This document shows positions 52,425-61,854 of a stretch of DNA of 64,000 bases, piece after piece. The translations under genes and the position numbers were made by a program. Each line of letters begins with the position of its first letter. Within the stretch, counting starts at the first letter, position 1. This DNA is from Bacteroidota bacterium (GTDB taxonomy: Bacteria > Bacteroidota > Bacteroidia > Chitinophagales > Chitinophagaceae): contig JAFDYJ010000017.1 of the NCBI GenBank assembly GCA_018267515.1, positions 186,001 to 250,000 on the forward strand. The letters are read 5' to 3'. The notes beneath the pieces were generated by a model. The model was not told the DNA's origin, did no database searches, and saw only the letters and a program-made list of their open reading frames with translations.

Positions 52425-52447
52425 CTTTTTCTCTTTGCCTCTTAGCT
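52425..52447 (-). repeat. GCTAAGAG element at the metF stop
   Basis: The minus strand reads TTATAA (metF end) then GCTAAGAGGCAAAGAGAAAA, the element reading away from the gene. Confidence 0.65.
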
Positions 52448-53397
52448 TATAATTCCTTTACCACATTAGCGATCACATGCGGTTTGCCCAACGTATAATA
52501 ATGCAAAACAGGTACACCTGCTTTTTTCAATTCTTTGGATTGGGTGAGTAACCATTCCGTACCGATTTGTTCTACCACTTCATCTGAAGAGGCTTTTAAT
52601 ATTTCATCAGCAAGATCAGAAGGTAAATCCACATGAAAAGTGCGGGGGATAACCGTCAATTGTTTTTTTGAAGTAATGGGCTTCAATCCCGGAATGATCG
52701 GCACATGAATACCCGCTGCAAGGCAATGCTTTTGAAATTCAAAGAATTTTTTATTGTCAAAAAACATTTGAGTGACGATATATTCAGCGCCGGCATCCAC
52801 TTTTGCTTTCAGGTAATGCAAGTCTGCTTCCATATTCGGGGCTTCAAAATGTTTTTCAGGATAACCGGCTATGCCGGTGCAAAATTTAGTGCCATCGGTT
52901 CCCTTCAATTCTTCTTCAAGGTAAATACCATGATTCAGGTTTACTACCTGTTTCAGTAAATCAATTGCATATTTGTGTCCCCCCTTCTCAGGTTCAAATG
53001 ATGTTTCATTTTTTGCAGCGTCGCCACGCAATACTAAAACATTATCTATTCCCAGATAACTTAAAGTGAGCAAAGCGTCTTCAGTATCCTGTACACTAAA
53101 TCCTCCGCAGATCAAATGAGGAACTGTATCCACATTATATTTATTCATGATAGAAGCACAAATGGCTTCAGTGCCGGGACGTTTGCGTATCACCACTTTT
53201 TCAAAATTTCCATCCGCTCTTTTCCTGAAAATATGTTCACTGCGGTGATAGGTTACATTAATGTACGCCGGCTTGAATTCCATCAGCGGATCCAAATGCT
53301 TGTATAATGCCCCGATTCCTTTTCCTTTCAAAGGAGGTAGTACTTCAAATGATACTAATGTTTCCTTAGCCTGGTTAATGTGGTCAATGACTTTCAT
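52447..53397 (-). CDS. metF: 5,10-methylenetetrahydrofolate reductase
   Basis: 316 residues of the FAD TIM-barrel MetF family: SFEVLPPLKGKG at the N-terminus, AYINVTYHRSEH, VPHLICGGFS, and DNVLVLRGDAAKNETSFE. It reduces methylene-THF to methyl-THF for methionine synthesis. ATG 53397 gives the usual start. The C-terminus ends VKEL with the stop abutting a dispersed repeat. The 282-base upstream gap (53398-53679) shows no recognisable SAM riboswitch or gene. Confidence 0.93.
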   Translation of the reverse strand: MKVIDHINQAKETLVSFEVLPPLKGKGIGALYKHLDPLMEFKPAYINVTYHRSEHIFRKRADGNFEKVVIRKRPGTEAICASIMNKYNVDTVPHLICGGFSVQDTEDALLTLSYLGIDNVLVLRGDAAKNETSFEPEKGGHKYAIDLLKQVVNLNHGIYLEEELKGTDGTKFCTGIAGYPEKHFEAPNMEADLHYLKAKVDAGAEYIVTQMFFDNKKFFEFQKHCLAAGIHVPIIPGLKPITSKKQLTVIPRTFHVDLPSDLADEILKASSDEVVEQIGTEWLLTQSKELKKAGVPVLHYYTLGKPHVIANVVKEL

Positions 53398-53679
53398 CCC
53401 GGTAAATTGGCTGCAAACATAGACAAGAGAACATTAAATACAAAAGAAGCTGCCTCAAAAATCAAATAACCTTCTCCAGTTTGCACCGGCGCCACAATTA
53501 CAGGGAACGAATTTTTGACTACTACATAGTAATGCTAATTACCAGTGTAGAGGGAGATTAAAGAAGTAATGGGTGCGTTTCATTGGTACTCTTTTTTCCA
53601 GTCACAATATCTTATTCATAAGGCGGTAATTGTATAAAATTGGGATTTTATCAGAAAAAATTCAATTGACTCATTGTTT

Positions 53680-54963
53680 TTAATTCGTTTCTCCCTTCTT
53701 ATTAATTGTCAAAGATTTGCCGTCCTTTACAACCTTTGCTCTTCCATTTCTAAAGTTGCCAAACACCCTTTCAAAACTGAATGGAATAACTACTTTGCCT
53801 GAGGAATCAATAAATCCGTATTTACCATCTTTTTTTACTGCTGCAAGTCCTTCGGAAAATTCAGAAGCGTTTTCAAATTCAAGCGGAATAACTTCTTTAC
53901 CTTCTTTGTTTATATAGCCGTAGTTAAAATTTCTTCCCCCAATTTTTTTTGAGACAGCCGCTATGCCTTCAGAAAAATTACCGGCACTATTATAGATCAT
54001 TGGGATTACCAGGTTTCCCACACTGTCAACATAACCGTTTTTTGAGTCAACAGCTGGTATGAAATCCATTGTAACAGCCGCTAAACCTTCTCTAAAAAGA
54101 CCCACAAGATCATACTTAATTAAAATTATCTCTTTACCGGAAGTATCAATAACTCCCTCCTTATTCCCCAATCTTACATTTGTGAGATACCCGTTTCTTT
54201 GCCAACTGTAAAAATCGTGTGCATTGTCATAAATCAAGGGGATTGCTACTTCCCCTTTTGAATTAATAAATCCAAATTTTTTATTTAACTCTACCAACAA
54301 TAGACCATACCCTTTAAAGCCAATCCTTTCATAGTTTAATGCTGTTTCCTTTCCGTTCTTATTCACAATGAAATACTTTTTCTCTCCCTTATCCACTACG
54401 GCTATTCCATCCTTATAAGAACAAACTCTCTCATATTTCAATGGAATTATTTCTTTTCCTTTTTTATCAATAAATCCCCATTTATCTTTTCCTTTATTTT
54501 TATCATAGATACTAACGGCTGCCATACCGCCGGAAAATTCCCATAGATTTGAGTATTTGGGGGGCACAAGCTTTTTACCGGTTTTATCCATTATCCCAAA
54601 CTTTTCATTAAGCGCAATGATGGCAATTCCATCGTTTATATCGGAGATATAATCATATATAGGAGGCACAATTTCTTTTCCGGACTTATTTATAACACCA
54701 CTGCTTAATTTGTCATACCCTGCCCGTTTGCTTACAATTGCAAACCCGTTCCGAAACATTCTTGCTTTATCATATTGTGGAGACACAATTTCTTTCCCTG
54801 TCTTTTCCTCAGCGTAACCTGCCTTTCCGTTCTTATAGATAATATAGGTTCCTTCAGAAACTATAAGGGAAAGACTGTCATATTTATTCTTCCATGCCTG
54901 CTGACTGATTGCAAGAGAGCTAAAACAAACCAAAAGCAAAAGAAAAGAAAAAGGCTTATTCAT
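53680..54963 (-). CDS. Secreted WG-repeat protein
   Basis: 427 residues. Signal peptide (~20 residues, ending AISQQ) followed by about nine WG-type repeats of ~45 residues (pattern GYxxKxGKEIVPPxYDxAxxFxxGxAxV; e.g. GFIDKKGKEIIPLKYERV, GFINSKGEVAIPLIYDNA, GFIDSSGKVVIPFSFERV). WG-repeat proteins form beta-rich scaffolds at the cell surface or periplasm, with no defined activity. Monocistronic between metF and an unknown gene. The flanking region 54964-55192 is AT-rich and empty. Confidence 0.88.
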   Translation of the reverse strand: MNKPFSFLLLLVCFSSLAISQQAWKNKYDSLSLIVSEGTYIIYKNGKAGYAEEKTGKEIVSPQYDKARMFRNGFAIVSKRAGYDKLSSGVINKSGKEIVPPIYDYISDINDGIAIIALNEKFGIMDKTGKKLVPPKYSNLWEFSGGMAAVSIYDKNKGKDKWGFIDKKGKEIIPLKYERVCSYKDGIAVVDKGEKKYFIVNKNGKETALNYERIGFKGYGLLLVELNKKFGFINSKGEVAIPLIYDNAHDFYSWQRNGYLTNVRLGNKEGVIDTSGKEIILIKYDLVGLFREGLAAVTMDFIPAVDSKNGYVDSVGNLVIPMIYNSAGNFSEGIAAVSKKIGGRNFNYGYINKEGKEVIPLEFENASEFSEGLAAVKKDGKYGFIDSSGKVVIPFSFERVFGNFRNGRAKVVKDGKSLTINKKGETN

Positions 54964-55192
54964 ATTTAAAATTTTTAAAAAACTAATTTTTTTTAATAGT
55001 AATATCTGAAAATTGTGTAAGAATGATATCAGAACATGAAATTAGAATATACTAACAGCAAACACAATGTGATAAAAGTAGTATTTATTACCCGCTTTTT
55101 TTAGTATAAATAATGTCTCAAATGCTGAAAAACTTTCGCCTGGAAAAATGTTTTTTTTAAATTTCAAAGAAGAATTGTACATCTGCTTTCCA

Positions 55193-56260
55193 CTAATAAG
55201 GGTTATGTGCTTTTCTATAGATAAACAACTCTAAATTAAACTCATTGCTCTTGCCCTTTTCTGCCGAATATCTCATTTCAACTTCAGCTTCATTTCCAGA
55301 AGTTTTCTGAAATGGAACCGGTTTGAATTCAACCGTACTGCTGCCCTCGTCATTAAAAATTTCATAATAATAATTTAATGGAAAGGCGGCTTTAAGTTTC
55401 ATGAGAAAGTTCTCAGCCTCCTTTAGAAAAGATTTCTCGTCCATCAAAAATTTTTTTGACGCAGAAACATTGATGCCGCTTATTTCCCCCTTTTGTATTT
55501 CTGTGATTACTGTTTTGAAACCGGTTAAACCGATTTTACTGTCATAAAGAATCTTATCTGCCTGTGTACGCTGGTTGATTCGTATATTTTTTAAAGCGGT
55601 ATCTGCTCCAAAAGCCACTTGTGAAATAAATGTATTAAGCTCATTGTCATTGGAACGTTGTCCCGCACCGGCGAAAATTCCCATATTCCCACCCGGTTTT
55701 AATGTTAAGAACACTGTATACGTTTTCTTTACGGGAATTTTTGTTTTTTGATCGTCCTCCTCATCTTCATCCTGTTCATTAATCTTAGGTGTATTTGCAA
55801 AAAGCTGGATTGAACTGCCTTCTTTTGTAAAAACCGTTTCATTTGAAAAGTAAAAAAGTTCAAAAAAAGGATTATCAGGGTAAATTTGACTGAATCTTGC
55901 TTTAGCTGAATAAAGAGAAGCAGATAAATTCAAAAGATCTTTTAATTCTTTATAAAAGGACACAGCTTTTAAGCTATCCGGAAAATTAAATAAAGCTAAA
56001 TAAACACTGCTCAAGCTGATAGAACTTTCGCTTGCTTCGGGAAATGTTACTGTAGCTGTGTAATCGCCATACAAATCACCCGCATCCTGTTTACCCATCA
56101 AAGAATCAAACTTAGTTTTTCTTTGTTCAAATATTTTTACAAAAGTTCTTGCAAACTGATCTTTATCCTTAACGACCTGGCCAATTCCCCTGTTAAAGAA
56201 TAAAATGAAAATTGCAAGAGCACCTAATTTAAATTTTAGTTCAAAATGGTATGTATTCAT
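55193..56260 (-). CDS. Unknown secreted or membrane-anchored protein, 355 residues
   Basis: No recognised family. A hydrophobic N-terminal segment (LGALAIFILFFNRGIG, ~12-27) acts as a signal or anchor. The body is mixed alpha/beta with an acidic insert (NEQDEDEEDDQKT, ~165) and an internal ASVxLALF-type helix. The ATG overlaps the stop of the upstream remnant frame by four bases (ATGA), but that frame is part of a broken gene. Its expression may have been linked to that gene before the decay. Confidence 0.6.
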   Translation of the reverse strand: MNTYHFELKFKLGALAIFILFFNRGIGQVVKDKDQFARTFVKIFEQRKTKFDSLMGKQDAGDLYGDYTATVTFPEASESSISLSSVYLALFNFPDSLKAVSFYKELKDLLNLSASLYSAKARFSQIYPDNPFFELFYFSNETVFTKEGSSIQLFANTPKINEQDEDEEDDQKTKIPVKKTYTVFLTLKPGGNMGIFAGAGQRSNDNELNTFISQVAFGADTALKNIRINQRTQADKILYDSKIGLTGFKTVITEIQKGEISGINVSASKKFLMDEKSFLKEAENFLMKLKAAFPLNYYYEIFNDEGSSTVEFKPVPFQKTSGNEAEVEMRYSAEKGKSNEFNLELFIYRKAHNPY

Positions 56261-56793
56261 AAAAGTCCCGTTTTCTTTAAGGCTTCTATTCTGTATTTCA
56301 TGGTATTGTTTACAATCTCTGTTGTTACCGGCAACACATTTCTTATAAACGCTCCCGAGAGCTTAATATTATTTTGAAGATCGGGTAAGTTGATACTAAA
56401 ATCCATTCCGGAATATTCCAACAGGTTATCTAGTTCTTCACGGAGATTAGCACACAATTGAACCAACGATTTATTTTCGGGTTTCAGGCTCCAGATAATC
56501 TAGCTCATACTGTTCACTAATTTGTGGCTTGTTTCCATTGTCATATCCTTCCCATCAAAACGTAACACCGGGTAACCGTTTAACTGATCATCCAGATATT
56601 CGGGAGCAACTGTAGATTTAACTGTTGCATCGTTTTTATTTCCACTTTGGTCCTGCCAGGCAATAATTTTATTTTGCGAGAAAATAATTCTGGTATCTGT
56701 TTTAAGCCAAAGAGCAAGGCTATTTCCCGGAACCTGGCAACACAATTTTTCTACATTCCAGGTTAAAAAAAATAAGAATAGAAATGGTTTCAT
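56257..56793 (-). pseudogene. Broken gene: LamG-like N-terminus joined to a histidine-kinase fragment
   Basis: One continuous frame of 178 codons is interrupted only by TAG at 56502-56500. Codons 1-85 encode a signal peptide and the start of a concanavalin/LamG-like domain (LALWLKTDTRI, IIAWQDQSGNKNDATV, YPVLRFDGKDM). From about codon 88 the sequence switches to a Bacteroidota sensor kinase: SHKLVNSMS(stop)IIWSLKPENKSL, LREELDNLLEYSGMDF, and an N-box-like VTTEIVNNTMKY. The stop stands where family members usually have Glu or Asp. The rest of the ATPase domain is absent. Confidence 0.7.
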
Positions 56794-56896
56794 ACGCTTG
56801 GCGGGTTAAATGTACAATAATCAATGATTGTTAAAACAGTGAATTCATCAGTCTTCCTTACAAATCTTTTCCTTCCAAACCTTATTTTTGCTCATC

Positions 56897-57682
56897 ATGC
56901 CACTCAGTATTTATACAAAAGACCTGGTGAAGACATATAGCGGCAGAACCGTTGTCAACCATGTCAGCATTGAAGTAAACCAAGGAGAAATAGTAGGGTT
57001 ATTGGGACCCAATGGCGCCGGAAAGACTACTACTTTTTACCAGGTGGTAGGGTTGATACGTCCGGATGAAGGAGAAGTTTTTATCGGCGATGAGAATATT
57101 ACTCATTTACCTATGTACAAAAGAGCACGGATGGGGATCGGTTACCTGCCACAGGAAGCATCCGTATTCAGAAAACTGAGTGTAGAGGATAATATTTCGG
57201 CCGTTTTAGAAATGACGCATCTCTCAAAAGCTGAGCAAAAAGAAAAACTGGAAGTGCTGATCAATGAATTTAATTTACATAAGGTCCGGAAGAACCACGG
57301 AGATGTTGTAAGCGGAGGCGAAAGAAGAAGAACTGAAATTGCAAGGGCATTGGCTGTGGATCCGAAATTTATTTTATTGGATGAGCCTTTCGCCGGCATT
57401 GATCCCATTGCAGTGGAAGATATTCAATCTATTGTTGCCCGTTTAAAATATAAAAACATCGGTATCCTGATAACCGATCATAACGTTACCGAAACACTCT
57501 CTATTTGCGACAGGGCCTATTTACTTATTGAAGGAAGAATTTATAAACACGGCACCGCCGAAGAATTGGCGGCCGATGAAGAAGTAAGAAGACTATATCT
57601 CGGCAGAAACTTTGAATTAAAGCGCAAAGATTACCTGCATGAAGAAGCGATAAAGACAGTAAAAGAAGAAAGACCGCAATAA
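56897..57682 (+). CDS. lptB: Lipopolysaccharide export ABC transporter ATP-binding protein LptB
   Basis: 261 residues from ATG 56897. Walker [10 protein letters not shown], signature [15 protein letters not shown], Walker [16 protein letters not shown], and the LptB-specific [44 protein letters not shown] block (in outline). It powers LPS transport to the outer membrane through LptFG. A -7-like TATTTTTG (56883-56890) ends six bases before the ATG, implying a very short or absent leader if used. GH3 gene follows after 42 bases. Confidence 0.95.
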   Translation: MPLSIYTKDLVKTYSGRTVVNHVSIEVNQGEIVGLLGPNGAGKTTTFYQVVGLIRPDEGEVFIGDENITHLPMYKRARMGIGYLPQEASVFRKLSVEDNISAVLEMTHLSKAEQKEKLEVLINEFNLHKVRKNHGDVVSGGERRRTEIARALAVDPKFILLDEPFAGIDPIAVEDIQSIVARLKYKNIGILITDHNVTETLSICDRAYLLIEGRIYKHGTAEELAADEEVRRLYLGRNFELKRKDYLHEEAIKTVKEERPQ

Positions 57683-57724
57683 TCGCAGAGATTTCCCTAT
57701 TTTATTTTATTTTGGGTAGGATAC

Positions 57725-59251
57725 ATGAAGATACTGTCACCCGCCATATCATCATTGGCCCGTATGAGGCTTTGGCGCATTGATGCCTGGAAAAACAACC
57801 CCGCAATGGCCCAGCGGGATGTTTTACAGAATATCGTGACAGCAGCTCAATACACTGAGTTCGGACGTAAATACAATTTTTCAAAACTATTCACAGTACG
57901 GGCTTTTAAGGAAACCGTTCCGGTACATGAATACGACGATCTGAAACCCTATATCGAGAGGATTATGAACGGAGAACAAAATGTTTTATGGAATACTCCC
58001 ATTTATTGGTTCGCCAAAAGCAGCGGTACTACCAGCGATAAAAGTAAATTCATCCCGGTAAGTGAAGAAAGCCTTAACGACTGTCATTTTAAAGGAGCTA
58101 AAGATGTACTGACACTCTATTACAATTTTAACCCGAATTCAGGGCTACTGACCGGCAAGGGTTTGGTCATTGGCGGCAGCCACCGGCTCAACCCAATCAA
58201 TACGGATGCCCAATTTGGAGACCTGAGTGCTGTTCTATTACAAAACACTCCTTTCTGGGGACATTGGATCCGCACTCCGGATCTCAGCATTGCATTAATG
58301 GATGAATGGGAAAGCAAAATTGAAAAGCTGGCACAAAGCACTATCAAAGAAAATGTGACTTCAGTTTCCGGGGTTCCTACCTGGACGTTGATTTTATTCA
58401 AACGTATCCTGGAGATGACGGGTAAAAAAAACATTGCTGAAGTCTGGCCTTCTTTTGAACTATTTATGCATGGCGGTGTTTCCTTCGTTCCTTATAAAGA
58501 GCAATTTCAAAAACTGATAGGGAAAAAAATTAATTATTTAGAATTGTATAATGCCAGTGAAGGATTTTTCGCTGCGCAAGACAGTCCCGAAAGTGACGGT
58601 ATGCTGCTTTTTGTGGATCATGGTATTTTTATGGAGTTTATGCCGGTGAGCGAACAAGGTAAAAAATTTCCGAAAACAATCGGTTTGAAGGACGTGGAAA
58701 TCGGAAAAAATTATGCACTCATCATCAGCACCAACGGGGGGCTTTGGCGATACCTGTTGGGTGATACCGTCCAATTCACTTCCATAAATCCGTTTCGCAT
58801 AAAAGTTTCAGGCCGGTTAAAACATTTTATCAATGCATTCGGAGAAGAACTCATTATTGATAATTCAGACAAGGCGATTGCAGTAGCTTCTGAAAAAACA
58901 GGAGCTATAGTAACTGATTATACAGCAGGCCCTGTTTATTTCACCGACAGCTCCAACGGAGCCCATGAATGGCTGATTGAATTTGAGAAAGAACCTGACA
59001 GTTTAGATCATTTCCGGGATGAAATGGATGCTGCCTTAAAACAAATCAACAGTGATTATGAAGCCAAACGGCACAAAGACATTGCACTCCGTCCGCCGGT
59101 CGTTCATGCATTGAGAAAAGGGATATTTACTGAATGGCTTCGAAAAAAAGAACGTTTGGGAGGACAACACAAAGTGCCCCGCCTGAGTAATGAAAGAATT
59201 TTTATCGAAGAACTTCTGAAATTGAATAACGATACTTTTGTAACTAAATAA
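57725..59251 (+). CDS. GH3 auxin-responsive-promoter family acyl-adenylate-forming enzyme
   Basis: 508 residues. The GH3 family is recognisable by YDDLKPYIERIMNGEQNVLW, FAKSSGTTSDKSKFIPV (ATP-binding loop), ELYNASEGFFA and GLWRYLLGDTVQF. Plant GH3 enzymes adenylate auxins or jasmonate and join them to amino acids. Bacterial homologues are widespread in Bacteroidota and largely uncharacterised. It sits between lptB and fabG on the same strand, with 9 bases to fabG, so it may act on acyl or aryl acids. The substrate is not predictable. Confidence 0.9.
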   Translation: MKILSPAISSLARMRLWRIDAWKNNPAMAQRDVLQNIVTAAQYTEFGRKYNFSKLFTVRAFKETVPVHEYDDLKPYIERIMNGEQNVLWNTPIYWFAKSSGTTSDKSKFIPVSEESLNDCHFKGAKDVLTLYYNFNPNSGLLTGKGLVIGGSHRLNPINTDAQFGDLSAVLLQNTPFWGHWIRTPDLSIALMDEWESKIEKLAQSTIKENVTSVSGVPTWTLILFKRILEMTGKKNIAEVWPSFELFMHGGVSFVPYKEQFQKLIGKKINYLELYNASEGFFAAQDSPESDGMLLFVDHGIFMEFMPVSEQGKKFPKTIGLKDVEIGKNYALIISTNGGLWRYLLGDTVQFTSINPFRIKVSGRLKHFINAFGEELIIDNSDKAIAVASEKTGAIVTDYTAGPVYFTDSSNGAHEWLIEFEKEPDSLDHFRDEMDAALKQINSDYEAKRHKDIALRPPVVHALRKGIFTEWLRKKERLGGQHKVPRLSNERIFIEELLKLNNDTFVTK

Positions 59252-59260
59252 AACCGAACA

Positions 59261-60016
59261 ATGAAATTACTGGAAAACAAAGTTGCCATTATAACCGGCG
59301 CAGCAAGAGGAATCGGTGAAGCTATAGCTTTGAAATTTGCAGAGCATGGCGCTCATATCGCATTTACTTATGTAAGTGATGGCAGTGCTGAAAAAGCAAA
59401 AGCTTTAGAAGAAAGAATAAAGGCGCAAGGGATAAAATGCAAATCTTACAAGAGTAACGCAGGCGATTTTTCTCAATGTGAAGCTTTGGTGAATGATGTG
59501 GTAAAAGAATTTGGAACCGTTGACATCTGTGTAAATAATGCCGGTATTTCAAAAGATAATCTATTACTACGCTTAACACCGGAACAATGGGAGGATGTAA
59601 TCAAAGTAAACCTCAACAGCGTATTTTATATGACCAAGCAGGTCATCCGGCCCATGATGAAAACCAAAAACGGAGTCATCATCAATATGAGTTCTGTAAT
59701 TGGTGAAATGGGAAATGCAGGTCAGACAAGTTATGCTGCCAGCAAAGCCGGAATCATTGGTTTTACAAAAAGTGTAGCCAAAGAATTAGGCAGCCGCAAT
59801 GTCCGTTGCAATGCCATTGCCCCGGGATTTGTAGAAACAGATATGACGAGTTATTTAAAAGAAGGAGAAACCGCAGACAAATACAAAGCAGGAATACCTT
59901 TAGGAAGATTTGCCTCAGCAGAAGAAATTGCCAACACTGCATTATTCCTTTCATCTGATTTAGCTAAATACATTACAGGGCAGGTGATTAGTGTATGCGG
60001 GGGGTTGAATATGTGA
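59261..60016 (+). CDS. fabG: 3-oxoacyl-[acyl-carrier-protein] reductase FabG
   Basis: 251 residues of short-chain dehydrogenase: TGAARGIGEAIA (cofactor loop), NNAG, catalytic Ser in INMSSV, YAASKAG (Tyr-x3-Lys) and the C-terminal VISVCGGLNM. It reduces 3-oxoacyl-ACP in fatty-acid elongation. Assignment to the ACP substrate rather than another ketone rests on overall FabG similarity. Ten bases from the convergent reductase gene. Confidence 0.9.
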   Translation: MKLLENKVAIITGAARGIGEAIALKFAEHGAHIAFTYVSDGSAEKAKALEERIKAQGIKCKSYKSNAGDFSQCEALVNDVVKEFGTVDICVNNAGISKDNLLLRLTPEQWEDVIKVNLNSVFYMTKQVIRPMMKTKNGVIINMSSVIGEMGNAGQTSYAASKAGIIGFTKSVAKELGSRNVRCNAIAPGFVETDMTSYLKEGETADKYKAGIPLGRFASAEEIANTALFLSSDLAKYITGQVISVCGGLNM

Positions 60017-60026
60017 TTAAAATTGT

Positions 60027-60887
60027 TTAAGAAAATTTATTCTCTCTCAGAAACTCCAATAAAACTTCTTTCCAATCCGGCATTTTGTTTATTCCTAAAC
60101 TGTTCAAATTTTGATTTTCTAAAACAGAATAAAACGGCCTTTTCACAACCTGAGGAAAATCTTTGACACTTACAGCATGTAAGGGAGTTCTGATATTTAA
60201 TTCCTCCCAGATTGTTTTTGCAAACTCATACCAGGAAACTTCTCCCTCACAACTCATGTGGTACAAACCATACGCTTCCGTCTGAATCAGCTCCAATGTA
60301 TTTTTTGCAATCCAGGATGTTGGAGTCGGAGTTAGCACTTCATCGTTCACTACTTTTACTTCGGGCTTTTCTTTGGCTGCTTTTAAAATTGAAGTGATAA
60401 AATTATTACCCTTGCTCCGGCTGGGCACTTTTCCATAAATGCCGGATACTCTGACAACAAAAGATTGTTCACAATTATTCAATGCAAAATATTCACCGGA
60501 TAGTTTTGTATTGCCATACACATTGAGCGGATTGGGTAAGTCTTTTTCCGTATAAGGCTTTTGTTTTTTTCCGTCAAAAACATAATCGGTGCTGTAATGC
60601 AGGAAACGGATTTTTTCATCCTGGCAAATCTTTGCAATATTTAATGCCCCGATAGCATTCAGACGGTAAGCTTCTTCAGGAAAATTTTCTGCTTCAGGCA
60701 CTTTATTGTAAGCAGCCGTATTGAGCACCAGATCAGGCTTTAGTGAATTCAATATATTTTTTACATTCTCAATATTGGTAATTTCAATATCAGCATGAGT
60801 AAGACCAATGACTTCGTGTTGCCCGGAAAACATTTCAACAAGATCAGTTCCTAATTGTCCGTTAGCGCCTATTATTGCAATTTTCAT
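60027..60887 (-). CDS. dTDP-4-dehydrorhamnose reductase-like SDR enzyme
   Basis: 286 residues from ATG 60887 (a nearer-upstream ATG at 60899 adds four residues). The RmlD pattern is visible: GANGQLGTDLVEMF, VLNTAAYNKVPEAE, HYSTDYVFDGKKQKPYTEKD, the YGNTKLSGE active site (Tyr-x3-Lys), and FVVRVSGIYG. It likely reduces a nucleotide sugar to dTDP-L-rhamnose or a related sugar. Without rmlABC nearby, the exact sugar is unproven. Confidence 0.85.
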   Translation of the reverse strand: MKIAIIGANGQLGTDLVEMFSGQHEVIGLTHADIEITNIENVKNILNSLKPDLVLNTAAYNKVPEAENFPEEAYRLNAIGALNIAKICQDEKIRFLHYSTDYVFDGKKQKPYTEKDLPNPLNVYGNTKLSGEYFALNNCEQSFVVRVSGIYGKVPSRSKGNNFITSILKAAKEKPEVKVVNDEVLTPTPTSWIAKNTLELIQTEAYGLYHMSCEGEVSWYEFAKTIWEELNIRTPLHAVSVKDFPQVVKRPFYSVLENQNLNSLGINKMPDWKEVLLEFLRENKFS

Positions 60888-60936
60888 TTTATGATTCATT
60901 TATTTTCTAAAAACATTCCTTCTGTTTCTTTCTAAA

Positions 60937-61710
60937 TTATTTTTTCGACTTGAATTTGTTGATAGCGTTTTTTGAAAAATCACTCAACACCAATCTACCG
61001 CTGATGGCTGCTCTTTCTAACAATAACGAATCCCAATGCTCCGTTCCTTTCCAATACATTTTTTTCATTTCAGCCATGGCTTCAGGGTTTGAATGAGAAA
61101 GTTGCCCTGCTAAATCCGATACTGCTTTATCCATATCAGCAATATTAGGATACACTTCGTAAAATAATCCTTTTCTACCTGCCCATTGCGCATTACGCCA
61201 TGATGAAGCATCAATAGATAATTGTGAAAATGCCGAAAGTCCAATCTTTCTTTCTACTGCCGGCCCAACTACAAATGGGCCGATACCCATTGCCAGTTCG
61301 CTGAGTTTTACATCTGCATTTTCTGTTGCAATAGCATAGTCCACAGACGCTGCAAGTCCCACACCTCCACCCACACATTTACCCTGGATACGACCAATGA
61401 TAAATTTTGGGCAGGTTCTCATGGCATTAATCACCCTGGCAAAGCCGCTGAAGAATTCCAACCCTTCTTTTTCGTTTTGAATAGCAATCAACTCATCAAA
61501 AGATGCACCGGCACAAAATGTTTTTTCTCCTGCAGACTTTAAAATAATTACCACTGTACCGGAGTCATCAGCAGCTTTTAAAAAAGCATCTGCTAATTCC
61601 TGTAACATTTTTCCCGGCAAAGAGTTACTCTGAGGGTGAAAAAATTCTATGGTTGTAATCCCGGCATGAGTTTCAGCTTTTACATAGGTATTTTGAAGGG
61701 AGTTAGGCAT
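60937..61710 (-). CDS. Enoyl-CoA hydratase/isomerase family protein
   Basis: 257 residues of crotonase fold with the oxyanion segment KTFCAGASFDEL and GGGVGLAASVDYAI. Of the two hydratase glutamates, the first position holds Gly (GGVGLA) and the second is retained (LSELAMG). A normal hydratase mechanism is therefore uncertain. It is next to paaZ and may act in the later beta-oxidation-like steps of phenylacetate breakdown. One copy of the GCTAAGAG element lies two bases before its start. Confidence 0.78.
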   Translation of the reverse strand: MPNSLQNTYVKAETHAGITTIEFFHPQSNSLPGKMLQELADAFLKAADDSGTVVIILKSAGEKTFCAGASFDELIAIQNEKEGLEFFSGFARVINAMRTCPKFIIGRIQGKCVGGGVGLAASVDYAIATENADVKLSELAMGIGPFVVGPAVERKIGLSAFSQLSIDASSWRNAQWAGRKGLFYEVYPNIADMDKAVSDLAGQLSHSNPEAMAEMKKMYWKGTEHWDSLLLERAAISGRLVLSDFSKNAINKFKSKK

Positions 61711-61712
61711 TG

Positions 61713-61750
61713 GCTAAGAGATAAAGGTTAAAAAGAGATAAAGAGAAAAT
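61713..61750 (+). repeat. GCTAAGAG element, left flank of the GxxExxY gene
   Basis: GCTAAGAGATAAAGG followed by TTAAAAAGAGATAAAGAGAAAA on the plus strand. The inverted counterpart is at 62262-62292. Confidence 0.65.
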
Positions 61751-61854
61751 TTTCTTAATTGTTATCTATCATTCCTGAAATTTATTATTATCCGTTTTAC
61801 ATTCTATTCTCACATCATTTATTTGTGATTTTGGTGAAATGAGATAGAGAGGTA

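Noticed and set aside
53398..53679. SAM riboswitch or leader for metF
   Set aside because: None of the conserved SAM riboswitch cores is visible. An open stretch on the minus strand ending at the metF ATG lacks a start codon and protein-like similarity.
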